DNA from: Olsenella sp. An290
GTDB taxonomy: Bacteria; Actinomycetota; Coriobacteriia; Coriobacteriales; Atopobiaceae
DNA length: 64,000 nt
NCBI RefSeq assembly: GCF_002159535.1
Contig: NZ_NFIU01000007.1
Location: 1 to 64,000, forward strand
Direction: 5' to 3'
The notes under the pieces are model-generated. The model had not been told where the DNA came from, searched no databases, and saw nothing but the letters and a program-made list of their open reading frames with translations. A program made the translations under genes and the position numbers. Shown here in pieces: positions 17,705-25,663 of the stretch; position 1 is the first letter of the stretch; every line of letters starts with the position of its first letter.

Positions 17705-19330
17705 TCACGCCCGCGCGGCAAGCATCTCGCGCGCGAGGTCTCGGCTCGCGGCGCCCGTGTCGCCCGAGAGCATGCGGGCGACCTCGGCCACGCGCTCCTC
17801 GCCCGAAATCTGGGTGAGGGTGGTCTCGGGCACGTCGCCCGTCGTCTTGCGCACGAGGTAGTGGCGCTCGGCGGCCACGGCCACCTGCGCGAGGTGCGTG
17901 ACCACGATCACCTGGTGCGTCTTGGCGAGCCGGGCGAGCACGCGCGCGAGCGCCACCGCCGTGGCGCCGCCCACGCCGGCGTCCACCTCGTCAAAGACGA
18001 GCGTCTCGCAGTCGTCCGCCTCGCCGAGGACCACCTTGGTCGCGAGCATCACGCGGCTCACCTCGCCGCCCGACGCGATCTTGCGCAGGGGCCGGGCCGT
18101 GAGCCCCGCCGCGGGCCGGTAGAGGAACTCGACGCGCGAGGGGCCGCGCCGGCCCCACTCGGCGCGGGGCAGCCGCTCCTGGGCGACCTCGAGCGCGGCC
18201 GAGCCCATCTCGAGGTACGCCATCTGCTCGGTGACCGCCGCCGCGAGCCGCGGGGCCGCCTCGGCGCGCGCGGCGTCGAGGGCGTCGGCCGCCTCGGCCA
18301 GGACCGCCTCGCGGCGCTCGAGCTCCTCGGCGGCGCGCCGCTCGAGCTCCCCGCCGTCGGTCGCGGCGGAGACGATCTCGCGAGCCTGCTCGCGGCGGGC
18401 GAGCACATCGGCCATGCGCGGGCCGTAGGCGCGCATGAGGCCCTCGAGGGAGGCGAGCCTCGTCTGGAGCCGCTCGAGCTCCTCGGGGTCAAACTCCACC
18501 TCGTCCGCGTAGTCGCGAAGCTCCGAGGACACGTCCTCCACGTCGATGAGCGCGCCCTCCAGGGCCTGGGCCCACGTGCCCAGCGCCGGGTCAAAGCCCG
18601 CGGCCTCACGGAGCACCCGGACGGCGTCGGCGAGCGCGTCGCAGGCGCCCCCCTCGGCGGCGAGCAGCTCGCGCGCGCCCCCGGCGGCAGCCACGAGGGC
18701 CTCGCCGTGCTCCGCGCGCGGCAGCTGGGCCTCGAGCTCCTCGAGCTCCCCCTCGCGCGGGTCCACCTCGTCGATGCGCCGCAGCACGAAGGCCGCCTCG
18801 TCGAGACGCTCGCCCGTGGCGCGGCCCATCTCGCGCACCCGCTCGAGCTCGGCCGCGGCGTCCTGTGCGGCGTCGAGCGCCGCGCGGTACGCCTCGAGCG
18901 CCGCGGCGACGGGAGCGCCCGCCCAGGAGTCGAGCAGCTCAACGTGGGCCTGGGCCGCCAGAAGCCGCTGGTGCTCGTGCTGGCCGCAAAGGTCGACGGT
19001 CGCGCCCACGCGCGCGGCGAGCTCGCGGACGCTCGCCATGTGGCCGTCGAGCTCGACGCGGCCGCGGCCGTCGGCGGAGACGCGGCGGCGCACCACGGTG
19101 CCGTCCTCGTCGTCCCCGGGGAGGAAGAGCCGCCCCTCCACCTCGAGCGCGGGCGAGCCCTCACGGACCATCCCCGCGTCGGCGCGCTCCCCCACGAGGA
19201 GCTTGATGGAGGAGAGCAGGGCCGTCTTTCCAGCGCCCGTCTCGCCCGTCAGGACGGTGAGGCCCGGGGCGGGCTCAATCGTGACGTCGCGGATCAGGGC
19301 GACGTTGCGGGCATGCAGCTCGTCGATCAT
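17705..19330 (-). CDS. recN: DNA repair ATPase RecN
   Basis: RecN is an SMC-like ATPase recruited to double-strand breaks. The 541 residues begin with MIDELHARNVALIRDVTIEPAPG and the Walker A GETGAGKTALL. A long Ala/Glu/Arg coiled coil (about 150-350) follows, then the ABC signature region KIASGGEVSRVMLA and Walker B LVFDEVDAGVGG. It starts directly after the nadK stop (TAG then ATG) and is presumably co-transcribed with nadK. Downstream, 17535-17704 is a gene-free, very GC-rich spacer with imperfect CGCCGCACG repeats. Confidence 0.95.
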   Translation of the reverse strand: MIDELHARNVALIRDVTIEPAPGLTVLTGETGAGKTALLSSIKLLVGERADAGMVREGSPALEVEGRLFLPGDDEDGTVVRRRVSADGRGRVELDGHMASVRELAARVGATVDLCGQHEHQRLLAAQAHVELLDSWAGAPVAAALEAYRAALDAAQDAAAELERVREMGRATGERLDEAAFVLRRIDEVDPREGELEELEAQLPRAEHGEALVAAAGGARELLAAEGGACDALADAVRVLREAAGFDPALGTWAQALEGALIDVEDVSSELRDYADEVEFDPEELERLQTRLASLEGLMRAYGPRMADVLARREQAREIVSAATDGGELERRAAEELERREAVLAEAADALDAARAEAAPRLAAAVTEQMAYLEMGSAALEVAQERLPRAEWGRRGPSRVEFLYRPAAGLTARPLRKIASGGEVSRVMLATKVVLGEADDCETLVFDEVDAGVGGATAVALARVLARLAKTHQVIVVTHLAQVAVAAERHYLVRKTTGDVPETTLTQISGEERVAEVARMLSGDTGAASRDLAREMLAARA

Positions 19331-20188
19331 CTACTTCCCCACCTGCCCGTAAAAGACGCGCGACACCGAGTCGTAGAAGCTCTGCGTGCTGCGGTCGAGA
19401 AGAACGAGGTCGCCCGCGCCCCGCCTCACCCGCGCGCGAACGCCGACGGAGCCCTCTGCGTGAGGCACCGGCTGGCCGTCGGCGAAGAAGTGGCGCATGG
19501 CCGGGCGCTCCGGGCTCATCTCGATCTCCACGACGTCGGCGGGCGAGGTGAGGAAGGCGCGCGCCATGATGGTGTGCGGCGCGATGGGCACGCAGACCAT
19601 GCCCGTGAACTCGGGGGTCACGATGGGGCCGCCCGCGGCGAGCGCATAGCCGGTGGAGCCCGTGGCCGTGGAGACCACGAAGCCGTCGCCGCGCAGGCGG
19701 TCGATGTGCTTGCCTGAGACGGAGACGTCGAACTCCACCATGTCGCCCGCGCCGCCGCGGGAGAGCGCAAAGTCGTTCAGGGCAAAGGTGTGCGTCACCT
19801 CGACGCCTCCGTCCGGGCGCTCGAACTCGCACTCGACGTCGAGGGTGGCCCGGCGAGACACGTGCAGCTCGCCGGCGAGGGCGTCGCGCACCGTCTCCAT
19901 GAGGTCCTCGGGGCTGGCCGCGGTGAGAAAGCCCAGGTGGCCGTAGGAGATGCCCAGAACGGGCGTGCCCGAGTAGCCAACGATCCGGGCGGCGCGCAAA
20001 AGCGTGCCGTCGCCCCCGAGCGAGACCACGAGACTGCAGTCGGACGCGTCGGTCGTGGCGTCCGGGAAGAGACGCTTGTCGCACGCCCAGGCCACCTCGA
20101 TGCCCTCGGCGTCGAGCCAGGCCTCGAGGCGCCGTGCGCTCTCGACGGCATCCTCGCGGACGTAGTTGGGGACGATCAGGACCTTCAC
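19331..20188 (-). CDS. nadK: NAD kinase NadK
   Basis: NadK phosphorylates NAD to NADP. The 285-residue product has the GGDGTLLRAAR motif (about 57-67), ALNDFALSRGGAGDMVEFDV in place of the usual NE block, and DGFVVSTATGSTGYALAAGGP, the hallmark glycine-rich segment. The start is GTG at 20188, chosen because AGGAGGAGAC sits just upstream and the protein then begins MKVLIVPNY. The open frame continues upstream through the intergenic repeat but is not coding. It leads into recN. Confidence 0.94.
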   Translation of the reverse strand: MKVLIVPNYVREDAVESARRLEAWLDAEGIEVAWACDKRLFPDATTDASDCSLVVSLGGDGTLLRAARIVGYSGTPVLGISYGHLGFLTAASPEDLMETVRDALAGELHVSRRATLDVECEFERPDGGVEVTHTFALNDFALSRGGAGDMVEFDVSVSGKHIDRLRGDGFVVSTATGSTGYALAAGGPIVTPEFTGMVCVPIAPHTIMARAFLTSPADVVEIEMSPERPAMRHFFADGQPVPHAEGSVGVRARVRRGAGDLVLLDRSTQSFYDSVSRVFYGQVGK

Positions 20189-20320
20189 GCGTCTCCTCCT
20201 CGTTTTGGAATCGACCACGAGTGTAGCACCCGCATGCCACGCGGCGCCGCACTCCCCCGTTCGGGGCCACAGGCCCCGGCCAGGTCGCCCTGGCGCCCCT
20301 TGGGGACGCCCGCAGACAGC

Positions 20321-20460
20321 CCGTCTCAAGTGTTGGGCACTTTTTTCGCGGTACGCGAAGTACCCAACTTTTTTTCGCCGAAGCTTCCCCAGCTCAAAGG
20401 GGTATCTCAAGTGTTGGGTACTCAGTGTGACGCGAAAAAAGTGCCCAACACTTGAGACGG
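20321..20460. repeat. Long perfect inverted repeat, 30-bp arms
   Basis: The 20189-20513 gap has no gene. Plus-strand 20321-20350 (CCGTCTCAAGTGTTGGGCAC followed by TTTTTTCGCG) is repeated without a mismatch in inverted orientation at 20431-20460, 80 bases apart. Two further versions of the same motif lie inside: an inverted AGTACCCAACTT (20360-20371) and a direct CTCAAGTGTTGGGTACT (20406-20422). The element can fold as one long stem or two adjacent hairpins; TTCGCGGTACGCGAA forms the tip of the first. AT content is higher than in surrounding DNA. It lies after tlyA and before nadK. Confidence 0.9.
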
Positions 20461-20513
20461 CTCCCGCAGGGCCGTCACCGGGCGCCATCCGGGCCGGCGG
20501 GCGGCCAGCGCGC

Positions 20514-21254
20514 TCAGCGCGCGGAAAGCTGGCCGCAGAGCAGGTACTCGACGTTGCCCTTGTGCCCGGTGATTGGGCTCTCGCACGCGCCGCGCACGGC
20601 AAGGCCCGACGACGCGAAGGCCTCGCGCACGCGCTCGAGCGCCGCCGCGCGCACCAGGGGGTCGCGCACCACGCCGCCCTCGCCCACGTCCTCCCGAGCG
20701 GCCTCGAACTGGGGCTTCACGAGCGTGAGGAAGACGCCGCCCGGACGCAGCAGCTCGAGCACGGCCGGGAGCACGGCGATCACGGACGTGAAGGACACGT
20801 CGCAGACGGCCAGATCGGCAATGCCCGTGCCCACGAGCGCGGGCACGTCCACGATGTTGGTGCGCTCGAGGAGCGTGACGCGCGGGTCGCGGCGAAGCTC
20901 CCAGGAGAACTGGGCGTAGCCCACGTCGACGGACACCACGGAGGCGGCGCCGCGCTTGAGCAGGCAGTCGGTAAAGCCGCCCGTAGAGCAGCCCACGTCA
21001 AGGCAGGAGAGCCCCGTCGGGTCCACGCCAAAGGCGTCGAGGCCGCGCTCCAGCTTGAGGCCGCCGCGACTCACGTAGGCGGAGCGCCCGCGGACATGAA
21101 GCTCGATCCCGGGGCGCACCTGCTCCCCCGGGGAGGTGAGGCGACGGTCCGTAGTGGAGACCTCGCCCGCCATCACGGATCGGAGCGCCTCGTCGGTCGT
21201 GGGAAAGAAGCCCTGCTCGACGAGCTCGACGTCGAGGCGTCGGCGCGCGGGCAC
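20514..21254 (-). CDS. tlyA: TlyA-family rRNA 2'-O-methyltransferase
   Basis: TlyA proteins methylate ribose 2'-OH groups in 16S/23S rRNA; many are annotated as hemolysin A. The 246-residue protein has an N-terminal S4 RNA-binding domain (about 5-65, RRRLDVELVEQGFF) and a FtsJ-like SAM domain starting at CLDVGCSTGGFTDCLL, with VKPQFEA carrying the catalytic Lys. Start is GTG at 21254, three bases after the xseB stop. It ends the nusB-xseB-tlyA cluster. Confidence 0.92.
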   Translation of the reverse strand: MPARRRLDVELVEQGFFPTTDEALRSVMAGEVSTTDRRLTSPGEQVRPGIELHVRGRSAYVSRGGLKLERGLDAFGVDPTGLSCLDVGCSTGGFTDCLLKRGAASVVSVDVGYAQFSWELRRDPRVTLLERTNIVDVPALVGTGIADLAVCDVSFTSVIAVLPAVLELLRPGGVFLTLVKPQFEAAREDVGEGGVVRDPLVRAAALERVREAFASSGLAVRGACESPITGHKGNVEYLLCGQLSAR

Positions 21255-21257
21255 GGC

Positions 21258-21551
21258 CTAGCGCCCGTCCGCGGAGGGGCCGTCCGCGCCGGTCGCTGCA
21301 GGCGAGCCGGCCTCGGCGTCCGCGCCGGCAGGCGGCTCGGCAGGGCCGGAGAGGCGCGCCTCCTCCTCGGGAGAGAAATCGGTGGCGTCGACGAGGCTCA
21401 CGGCCTTCGAGCCAAGGGCGATGGCCTCGTCAAAGAGGTCGAGCGAGCGCTCGAGGGAGACGTCCTTGTCACGAACCTGCGCCACGATGTCGTCGAGGCG
21501 GCCGCTGATCTCGCCGAAAGTCTTGTATCCGGAGACGTCGACGCGGGCCAT
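21258..21551 (-). CDS. xseB: Exodeoxyribonuclease VII small subunit XseB
   Basis: XseB partners XseA in the single-strand exonuclease ExoVII. The 97-residue product begins YKTFGEISGRLDDIVAQV and continues VSLERSLDLFDEAIALGSK, the typical two-helix XseB fold (about 8-60). A Pro/Ala/Glu-rich tail follows. The ATG overlaps the nusB stop by one base (TGATG). The large subunit gene xseA, usually adjacent, is not in this window. Confidence 0.88.
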   Translation of the reverse strand: MARVDVSGYKTFGEISGRLDDIVAQVRDKDVSLERSLDLFDEAIALGSKAVSLVDATDFSPEEEARLSGPAEPPAGADAEAGSPAATGADGPSADGR

Positions 21552-22174
21552 CAGGCCTCGGCCCCCTCGCCCTCGGCAGGCTCGACCGCGCCCTCATCCC
21601 CAGCGGGGTCGGCGGGCTCGACCGCAAGCTCGCCCCCGGTCGGAGCGGGCGCGTCCCCGGCGTCCTGCGCGTCGGCGTCCGCCTCCACGGCCTCCGCAGC
21701 CTCGGCGGCGGCAGCCTCGGCGGCCGCACGGCGCTCGTGCGCGCGCTCGACCACGTCGACCCCGGCCTCGAGGTCGTCGGCCACACGGCCGAGAAGGCCG
21801 TTCACGAAGCGGGCGGACTCATCGGTCCCGTAGGCCTTGGCCAGCTCCACGCACTCGTCGATGGAGACCGCGATGGCGACCTCGTCGACGTGGAGCATCT
21901 CGTAGAGGGCGATTCGCAGGAGGTTGCGGTCAACGCCGTTCATGCGCGTGATCGACCAGCTCGTCGAGCGGTCGGAGATGACGGCGTCGAGCTCGGGACG
22001 GCTCTCGTCGACGCCCGCGGCAAGACGGCGGGCGTAGTCGTCGAGCGGGCCCTCCGAGAGGGCGTAGTCCCCGTCGAGGACGGCGAGGACCGGACGGGCG
22101 TTGGCCTCAGCCTGGAAGAGAAGCTGAAGCGCCTGGCTGCGGGCAAGGGTGCGCCCGCCAAAGTGAGTGCTCAA
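21551..22174 (-). CDS. nusB: Transcription antitermination factor NusB
   Basis: NusB binds boxA RNA with S10 during rRNA antitermination. The all-helical domain (about 1-150) contains RTLARSQALQLLFQAEANAR at the N-terminus and LLRIALYEMLHVDEVAIAVS plus VELAKAYGTDESARFVNGLL further on, as in the family. A further 55 residues are an Ala/Glu-rich acidic tail. The start is TTG at 22174, chosen because AGGAGT lies five bases upstream and the domain starts there; the upstream open frame is non-coding. It overlaps xseB by one base. Confidence 0.92.
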   Translation of the reverse strand: MSTHFGGRTLARSQALQLLFQAEANARPVLAVLDGDYALSEGPLDDYARRLAAGVDESRPELDAVISDRSTSWSITRMNGVDRNLLRIALYEMLHVDEVAIAVSIDECVELAKAYGTDESARFVNGLLGRVADDLEAGVDVVERAHERRAAAEAAAAEAAEAVEADADAQDAGDAPAPTGGELAVEPADPAGDEGAVEPAEGEGAEA

Positions 22175-22175
22175 G

Positions 22176-22538
22176 TTACTCCTTGGGGAAGACGAGGCTG
22201 TCAATGCAGACGTCGACCGCGGCGACGTCAACGCCCACCTGCTCGGTGATGGCGTCGGAGACCGCGGCGCGGACGTCGGCCGCGAGCTTGGTGAAGGGGT
22301 AGCCGTAGAAGACGGCGAGGTGCACGGTCACGCGCAGCTTGTCGTCCTCGACGGAGGACTCGACGGCCTTCTCCGGGGAGACGCTCCTGCTCGTGAAGAC
22401 CGAGATGAGGCTCGAGGCAATGTCGTTGCCGCCGACGGAGGCCACGCCCTCGACGCGGCGAGCCGCGAGGGAGACGATGGTGGAGACGACGGCACGGGAG
22501 ATGCCGATGCCAGAGACGGTGAGCTCGCTTTCGGCCAT
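22176..22538 (-). CDS. Asp23/Gls24 family envelope stress protein
   Basis: This is a 120-residue Asp23-domain protein. Firmicute Asp23 is a membrane-peripheral protein tied to cell-envelope stress, and Coriobacteriia and others have a copy in front of nusB. SISRAVVSTIV-like and ARRVEGVASVGG segments, then VTVHLAVFYGYPFTKLAADVRAAVSDAI, match the domain. The ATG at 22536-22538 has GGAGGG upstream. The stop is immediately before the nusB TTG. It begins an asp23-nusB-xseB-tlyA transcription unit. Confidence 0.88.
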   Translation of the reverse strand: MAESELTVSGIGISRAVVSTIVSLAARRVEGVASVGGNDIASSLISVFTSRSVSPEKAVESSVEDDKLRVTVHLAVFYGYPFTKLAADVRAAVSDAITEQVGVDVAAVDVCIDSLVFPKE

Positions 22539-22577
22539 GGATGCCCTCCTTGCACAGATCATGCGGTCATTCCGTAC

Positions 22578-22583
22578 AGTATA
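22578..22583 (-). promoter_or_regulatory. -10 element of the asp23-nusB unit
   Basis: TATACT reads on the minus strand 40 bases upstream of the asp23 ATG and just after the efp terminator, which is where a promoter is needed. No convincing -35 is visible 16-18 bases upstream. Confidence 0.4.
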
Positions 22584-22612
22584 CCCGTTGGCACGCGCCG
22601 CGCGCGGTCGAC

Positions 22613-22646
22613 GAAAAAGCCCGCGGGACGCCTGGCCCCGCGGGCT
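22613..22646 (-). terminator. Intrinsic terminator after efp
   Basis: AGCCCGCGGG and its exact complement form a 10-bp stem with a 9-base loop, followed on the minus strand by TTTTT. It starts 20 bases after the efp stop. This is the clearest classical terminator in the window. Confidence 0.9.
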
Positions 22647-22665
22647 CGCTCGCGTGTCCTGCGGG

Positions 22666-23229
22666 CTAGACGCGGCTCACGAACTTGCCGGTGCGGGTGT
22701 CCACCTTGATGTGCTCGCCCTGGTTGAGGTACATCGGGACCTGGATGACGGCGCCGGTCTCGATGGTGGCGGGCTTGGTGCCGCCCTGGACGGTGTCACC
22801 CTTGAAGCCGGGGTCGGTCTCGGTGATCTCGGCCTCGATGAACATGGGCGGCTCCACGCCCAGAAGCTCGGTGTCGGCGTAGAGGAGCTGCGCGTTGTCG
22901 TTCTCCTTGAACCACTTGGCGTTGTCGCCGATGAAGTCGGCGGGCAGCTCCACCTGCTCGTAGGTCTCGTTGTCCATGAAGTAGTAGGTGTTGCCGTCGT
23001 TGTAGAGGTACTGCATCTCCTTGGTGATGAGCTGCACGTTCTCGAACTTGGTGCCGGCGTTGCAGGTCTGGTCAATCACGCGGCCGGTCTTGAGGTCGCG
23101 GATCTTGTAGCGGACGAAGGCGCCGCCCTTGCCGGGCTTGACGTGCTGGAACTCAACGATCGTGTAGTACTTGTCGTTGATCTTGAGGCCCATGCCGTTC
23201 TTGAAGTCTGCGGTGCTGATGGTTGCCAT
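22666..23229 (-). CDS. efp: Translation elongation factor P
   Basis: EF-P rescues ribosomes stalled at polyproline stretches. The 187-residue protein has the KOW-like N-terminal domain with the loop PGKGGAFVR (Lys at about 32), where other EF-Ps are modified, and the C-terminal OB domains ending GEHIKVDTRTGKFVSRV. The ATG at 23229 is used; upstream codons in frame are not coding. A possible -10 TAAAAT lies at 23268-23273. It is monocistronic, ending in the strong terminator at 22613-22646. Confidence 0.97.
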   Translation of the reverse strand: MATISTADFKNGMGLKINDKYYTIVEFQHVKPGKGGAFVRYKIRDLKTGRVIDQTCNAGTKFENVQLITKEMQYLYNDGNTYYFMDNETYEQVELPADFIGDNAKWFKENDNAQLLYADTELLGVEPPMFIEAEITETDPGFKGDTVQGGTKPATIETGAVIQVPMYLNQGEHIKVDTRTGKFVSRV

Positions 23230-23305
23230 AGGACGCCTTTCTTGTTCGTGCTCGCATACAGCGGGGTATTTTAGCACCGCCCGTGCGTCTGCGCGCGTTC
23301 TTCAC

Positions 23306-23368
23306 GAGACGCGGGGCGCGACGCAGGGCGAGACGCGGGGCGCGACGCAGGGCGAGACGCGGGGCGCG
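23306..23368. repeat. 24-bp tandem repeat, 2.6 copies
   Basis: The unit GAGACGCGGGGCGCGACGCA plus GGGC is present twice perfectly (23306-23329 and 23330-23353) and once truncated after 15 bases (23354-23368). It fills the space between the M24 peptidase stop (23377) and the efp promoter. A minisatellite like this may vary in copy number between strains. Confidence 0.9.
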
Positions 23369-23376
23369 GCGGCGCG

Positions 23377-24501
23377 CTAGTTGCCCACGACCACAAGCTC
23401 GTGGGTGGAGCGGGTGAAGGGCTCGAAGCCCCCCTCCGTCACGAGGCCAAAGTCCTCGAGGCGGATTCCAAAGCGCCCCGGCAGGTAGATGCCCGGCTCG
23501 ATGGTGACGACCGAGCCCGCGGGCACCGGGCGGTCCCAGCCGCGGTTGAAGTTGGGCCGCTCGTGGATCTCAAGGCCCACGCCGTGCCCAAGGCCGTGCT
23601 TGAAGTAGTCGCCGTAGCCCGCCTCGGTGATGACGTCGACCGCAACCGCGTGGACGTCGCGCCCCACCACGCCCGCGTGCACGGCGGCCGCGCACGCCTC
23701 GTGGGCGCGGCGCACCACGTCGTAGACCGCGCGCTGCTCGGCGCTGGCCTCGCAGACCGCCACGGTGCGCGTCATGTCGGAGTGGTAGTCGTGGTAGAGC
23801 GCGCCGTAGTCCATGACGACGAGGTCCCCGCGCTGGACCACGGAGGGCCCGGGCTGCGCGTGAGGGTTCGCCCCGTTGGGGCCCGTGGCGACGATCGTGC
23901 CAAAGGAGAGGCCGTCGGCGCCGTGCGAGAGCATGAAGTTCTCCAGCTCCACGCGAATCTCCTGCTCGGTCAGGCCCGGCCGGATGAAGCCGCAGATGTG
24001 CTCGAAGGCGGCGTCGGTCACCTCCTGGGCACGACGCATGAGCTCGACCTCCTCGCTGTCCTTGACCGAGCGCAGGTCGCAGAGGTCGCCGTGCAGGCGC
24101 GGCGTGAGGCAGGCCACGGAGGCCGCGGCGCACGCCGCGTTGAAGGCGTCAAAGAACGCGAGGTCGCAGGTGTCCTCCACGGCGACCACGCGGGCGCGCG
24201 CCTCGGCCACGCGCGCGGCCGCCCAGGCGGCGGGCGCCACAAGCTCCTGGTCGATCTCCCAGGCGCAGTCGGCCCCCAGGCGCTCGACGAAGGTGTTGTA
24301 GTAGCGCGAGTCCGTGTGGAGCCACAGGCGCTCGGGCGTCACCACGGCCGTGTGGGCCACCTCGTCGTCGAAGGTGCGCTCGGCCCCCGTGAGCCAGCGC
24401 AGGTCGGGGTTGTTGCGTAGGATGACGGCGTCATAGCCGCGCTCTGCCATGAGGGCGCGGAAGCGCTCGACGCGTCCCGCGCATGCCTTGCTGTCTGCCA
24501 T
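23377..24501 (-). CDS. M24 family metallopeptidase (Xaa-Pro aminopeptidase/dipeptidase)
   Basis: The 374-residue protein has an N-terminal creatinase-like domain (about 1-130) and a pita-bread catalytic domain. Metal ligands are visible as Asp in VVMDYGALYHDYHSDMTRTV, His in HGLGHGVGLEIHE, and Glu in TIEPGIYLPG and GIRLEDFG. It hydrolyses peptides with proline in the second position. The ATG at 24501 has GGAGCG upstream and is preferred over an upstream GTG. It lies between the aroB-like gene and efp, a common arrangement of pepQ-like genes. Confidence 0.9.
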   Translation of the reverse strand: MADSKACAGRVERFRALMAERGYDAVILRNNPDLRWLTGAERTFDDEVAHTAVVTPERLWLHTDSRYYNTFVERLGADCAWEIDQELVAPAAWAAARVAEARARVVAVEDTCDLAFFDAFNAACAAASVACLTPRLHGDLCDLRSVKDSEEVELMRRAQEVTDAAFEHICGFIRPGLTEQEIRVELENFMLSHGADGLSFGTIVATGPNGANPHAQPGPSVVQRGDLVVMDYGALYHDYHSDMTRTVAVCEASAEQRAVYDVVRRAHEACAAAVHAGVVGRDVHAVAVDVITEAGYGDYFKHGLGHGVGLEIHERPNFNRGWDRPVPAGSVVTIEPGIYLPGRFGIRLEDFGLVTEGGFEPFTRSTHELVVVGN

Positions 24502-24547
24502 GTTCGCTCCTTTTGACACAAAACTGACGAGAAGAACCTCGGGTCGC

Positions 24548-25663
24548 TCACGCGCTCCGCGCGGCGCACCACGCGCCCAGGTGCTCGACGAGCTCCTCGT
24601 CGGTCACCGTGGCCGGGCGCACGCGGCCGATCGCGCGCGGAATGGCCATCATGAAGCGGTTGGTGCGCCGGAACCGCTCGGCGCGCAGCGCCGCCACGAG
24701 CTCGCCCGCGTCCACGGGAAGCTCGGTCGTCCCCACCCCCAGCCGCTCGAGCAGCTCGTCCTGCGCGAGCATGTCGTCGATCGAGAGCACCCCTTGCGCG
24801 ACGGCGAGGCGCGCCGCGACGCGCAGGCCGTCGGCGAGCGCGGCGGACGCGGGGGCCGCGCCGGCGGTCACCGCGCGCAGGGCGCGGGCAAAGTCCTGCC
24901 CGTAGGAGATGGACTGGCGCGTGGCCACGGCGTTAGAGGAGACCACCCGGCCGCGGCTCTTCACGGTGTCCATGAGCTGGGTGAGCAGGGCGACAGGCTC
25001 GCCCGCCGCAACGTCGTCGGCGGCGTCCCAGAGCCGCTCGAAGGCCTTGGCGCTGTCCGCCATCGCCGAGGCGACCATGAGCGCGAACGCCAGGCGCGTC
25101 TCCTCCCTGCCCGGGTCGGCGCCGATGAGCTCGAGGTCGATGAGCGAGAAGCGCGCGGCGCCGTCGTGCGAGACCATGCGCGGCAGCCCCGGCAGGTCGA
25201 GGGCGCGCGGGCTCGGGCCCGCCACGAGCGCGCTCACCACGTCGGTCGGGACCTCGGCAAGCGACACGCCCCCGCACCAGGACGCGCACGCGAAGGACGC
25301 CACGGAGAGCGTCTCGAGCCCGCCCACGGCGACCACGAGGTCGTCCGCGGTGATGTCGCGCTCGGCGAGAAGGACGTCGAGCGCCTCGACGCGGGCCAGG
25401 TCGCAGCCGCCCTCGGGCATCTCGAGCGCGCGGACCTCGAAGCCCTGGTCGGAGAGGTCGCGGCGGAACTCCTCGACAGGGGCGGGAGCAGCCCCGGGCT
25501 CGCACACGAGCGCGCAGGCGTGCGGGCGCCCCACGAGCGAGCGGAGGTCGTGCGCGGCGTGGTCGAGCATCCCCGACCCGCCCCGGACGTCCATCGAGCC
25601 GCTCCGGAGCGTGACCCACTGGCGCTGCGGTCGAATCTCGGGCGTGACGGCAGGCTCGCTCAT
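24548..25663 (-). CDS. AroB-like protein, probable catalytically dead 3-dehydroquinate synthase homologue
   Basis: The 371-residue protein keeps the outline of 3-dehydroquinate synthase. It has DDLVVAVGGLETLSVASFAC (108-127) where AroB has VAVGGGVVGDLAGFAA, EVPTDVV (137-143) for QVPTTLL, and FSLIDLELIGADPGREETRLA (172-192) before the metal-site helix. All three metal ligands seem lost: the Glu of LAEVIK is Phe193, the His of GHTFGHA is Gln256, and the HGEAVA His lies in SAALAD (273-278). The substrate Lys motif (SSVGGK) is also absent. It overlaps aroK by four bases (ATGA). The family call is fairly sure; any activity is not. Confidence 0.72.
   Translation of the reverse strand: MSEPAVTPEIRPQRQWVTLRSGSMDVRGGSGMLDHAAHDLRSLVGRPHACALVCEPGAAPAPVEEFRRDLSDQGFEVRALEMPEGGCDLARVEALDVLLAERDITADDLVVAVGGLETLSVASFACASWCGGVSLAEVPTDVVSALVAGPSPRALDLPGLPRMVSHDGAARFSLIDLELIGADPGREETRLAFALMVASAMADSAKAFERLWDAADDVAAGEPVALLTQLMDTVKSRGRVVSSNAVATRQSISYGQDFARALRAVTAGAAPASAALADGLRVAARLAVAQGVLSIDDMLAQDELLERLGVGTTELPVDAGELVAALRAERFRRTNRFMMAIPRAIGRVRPATVTDEELVEHLGAWCAARSA

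Noticed and set aside
20189-20320. Extension of nadK upstream to about 20602
   Set aside because: The extra residues would be translated through the inverted repeat and have no relation to NadK; the GTG at 20188 has a strong ribosome site.
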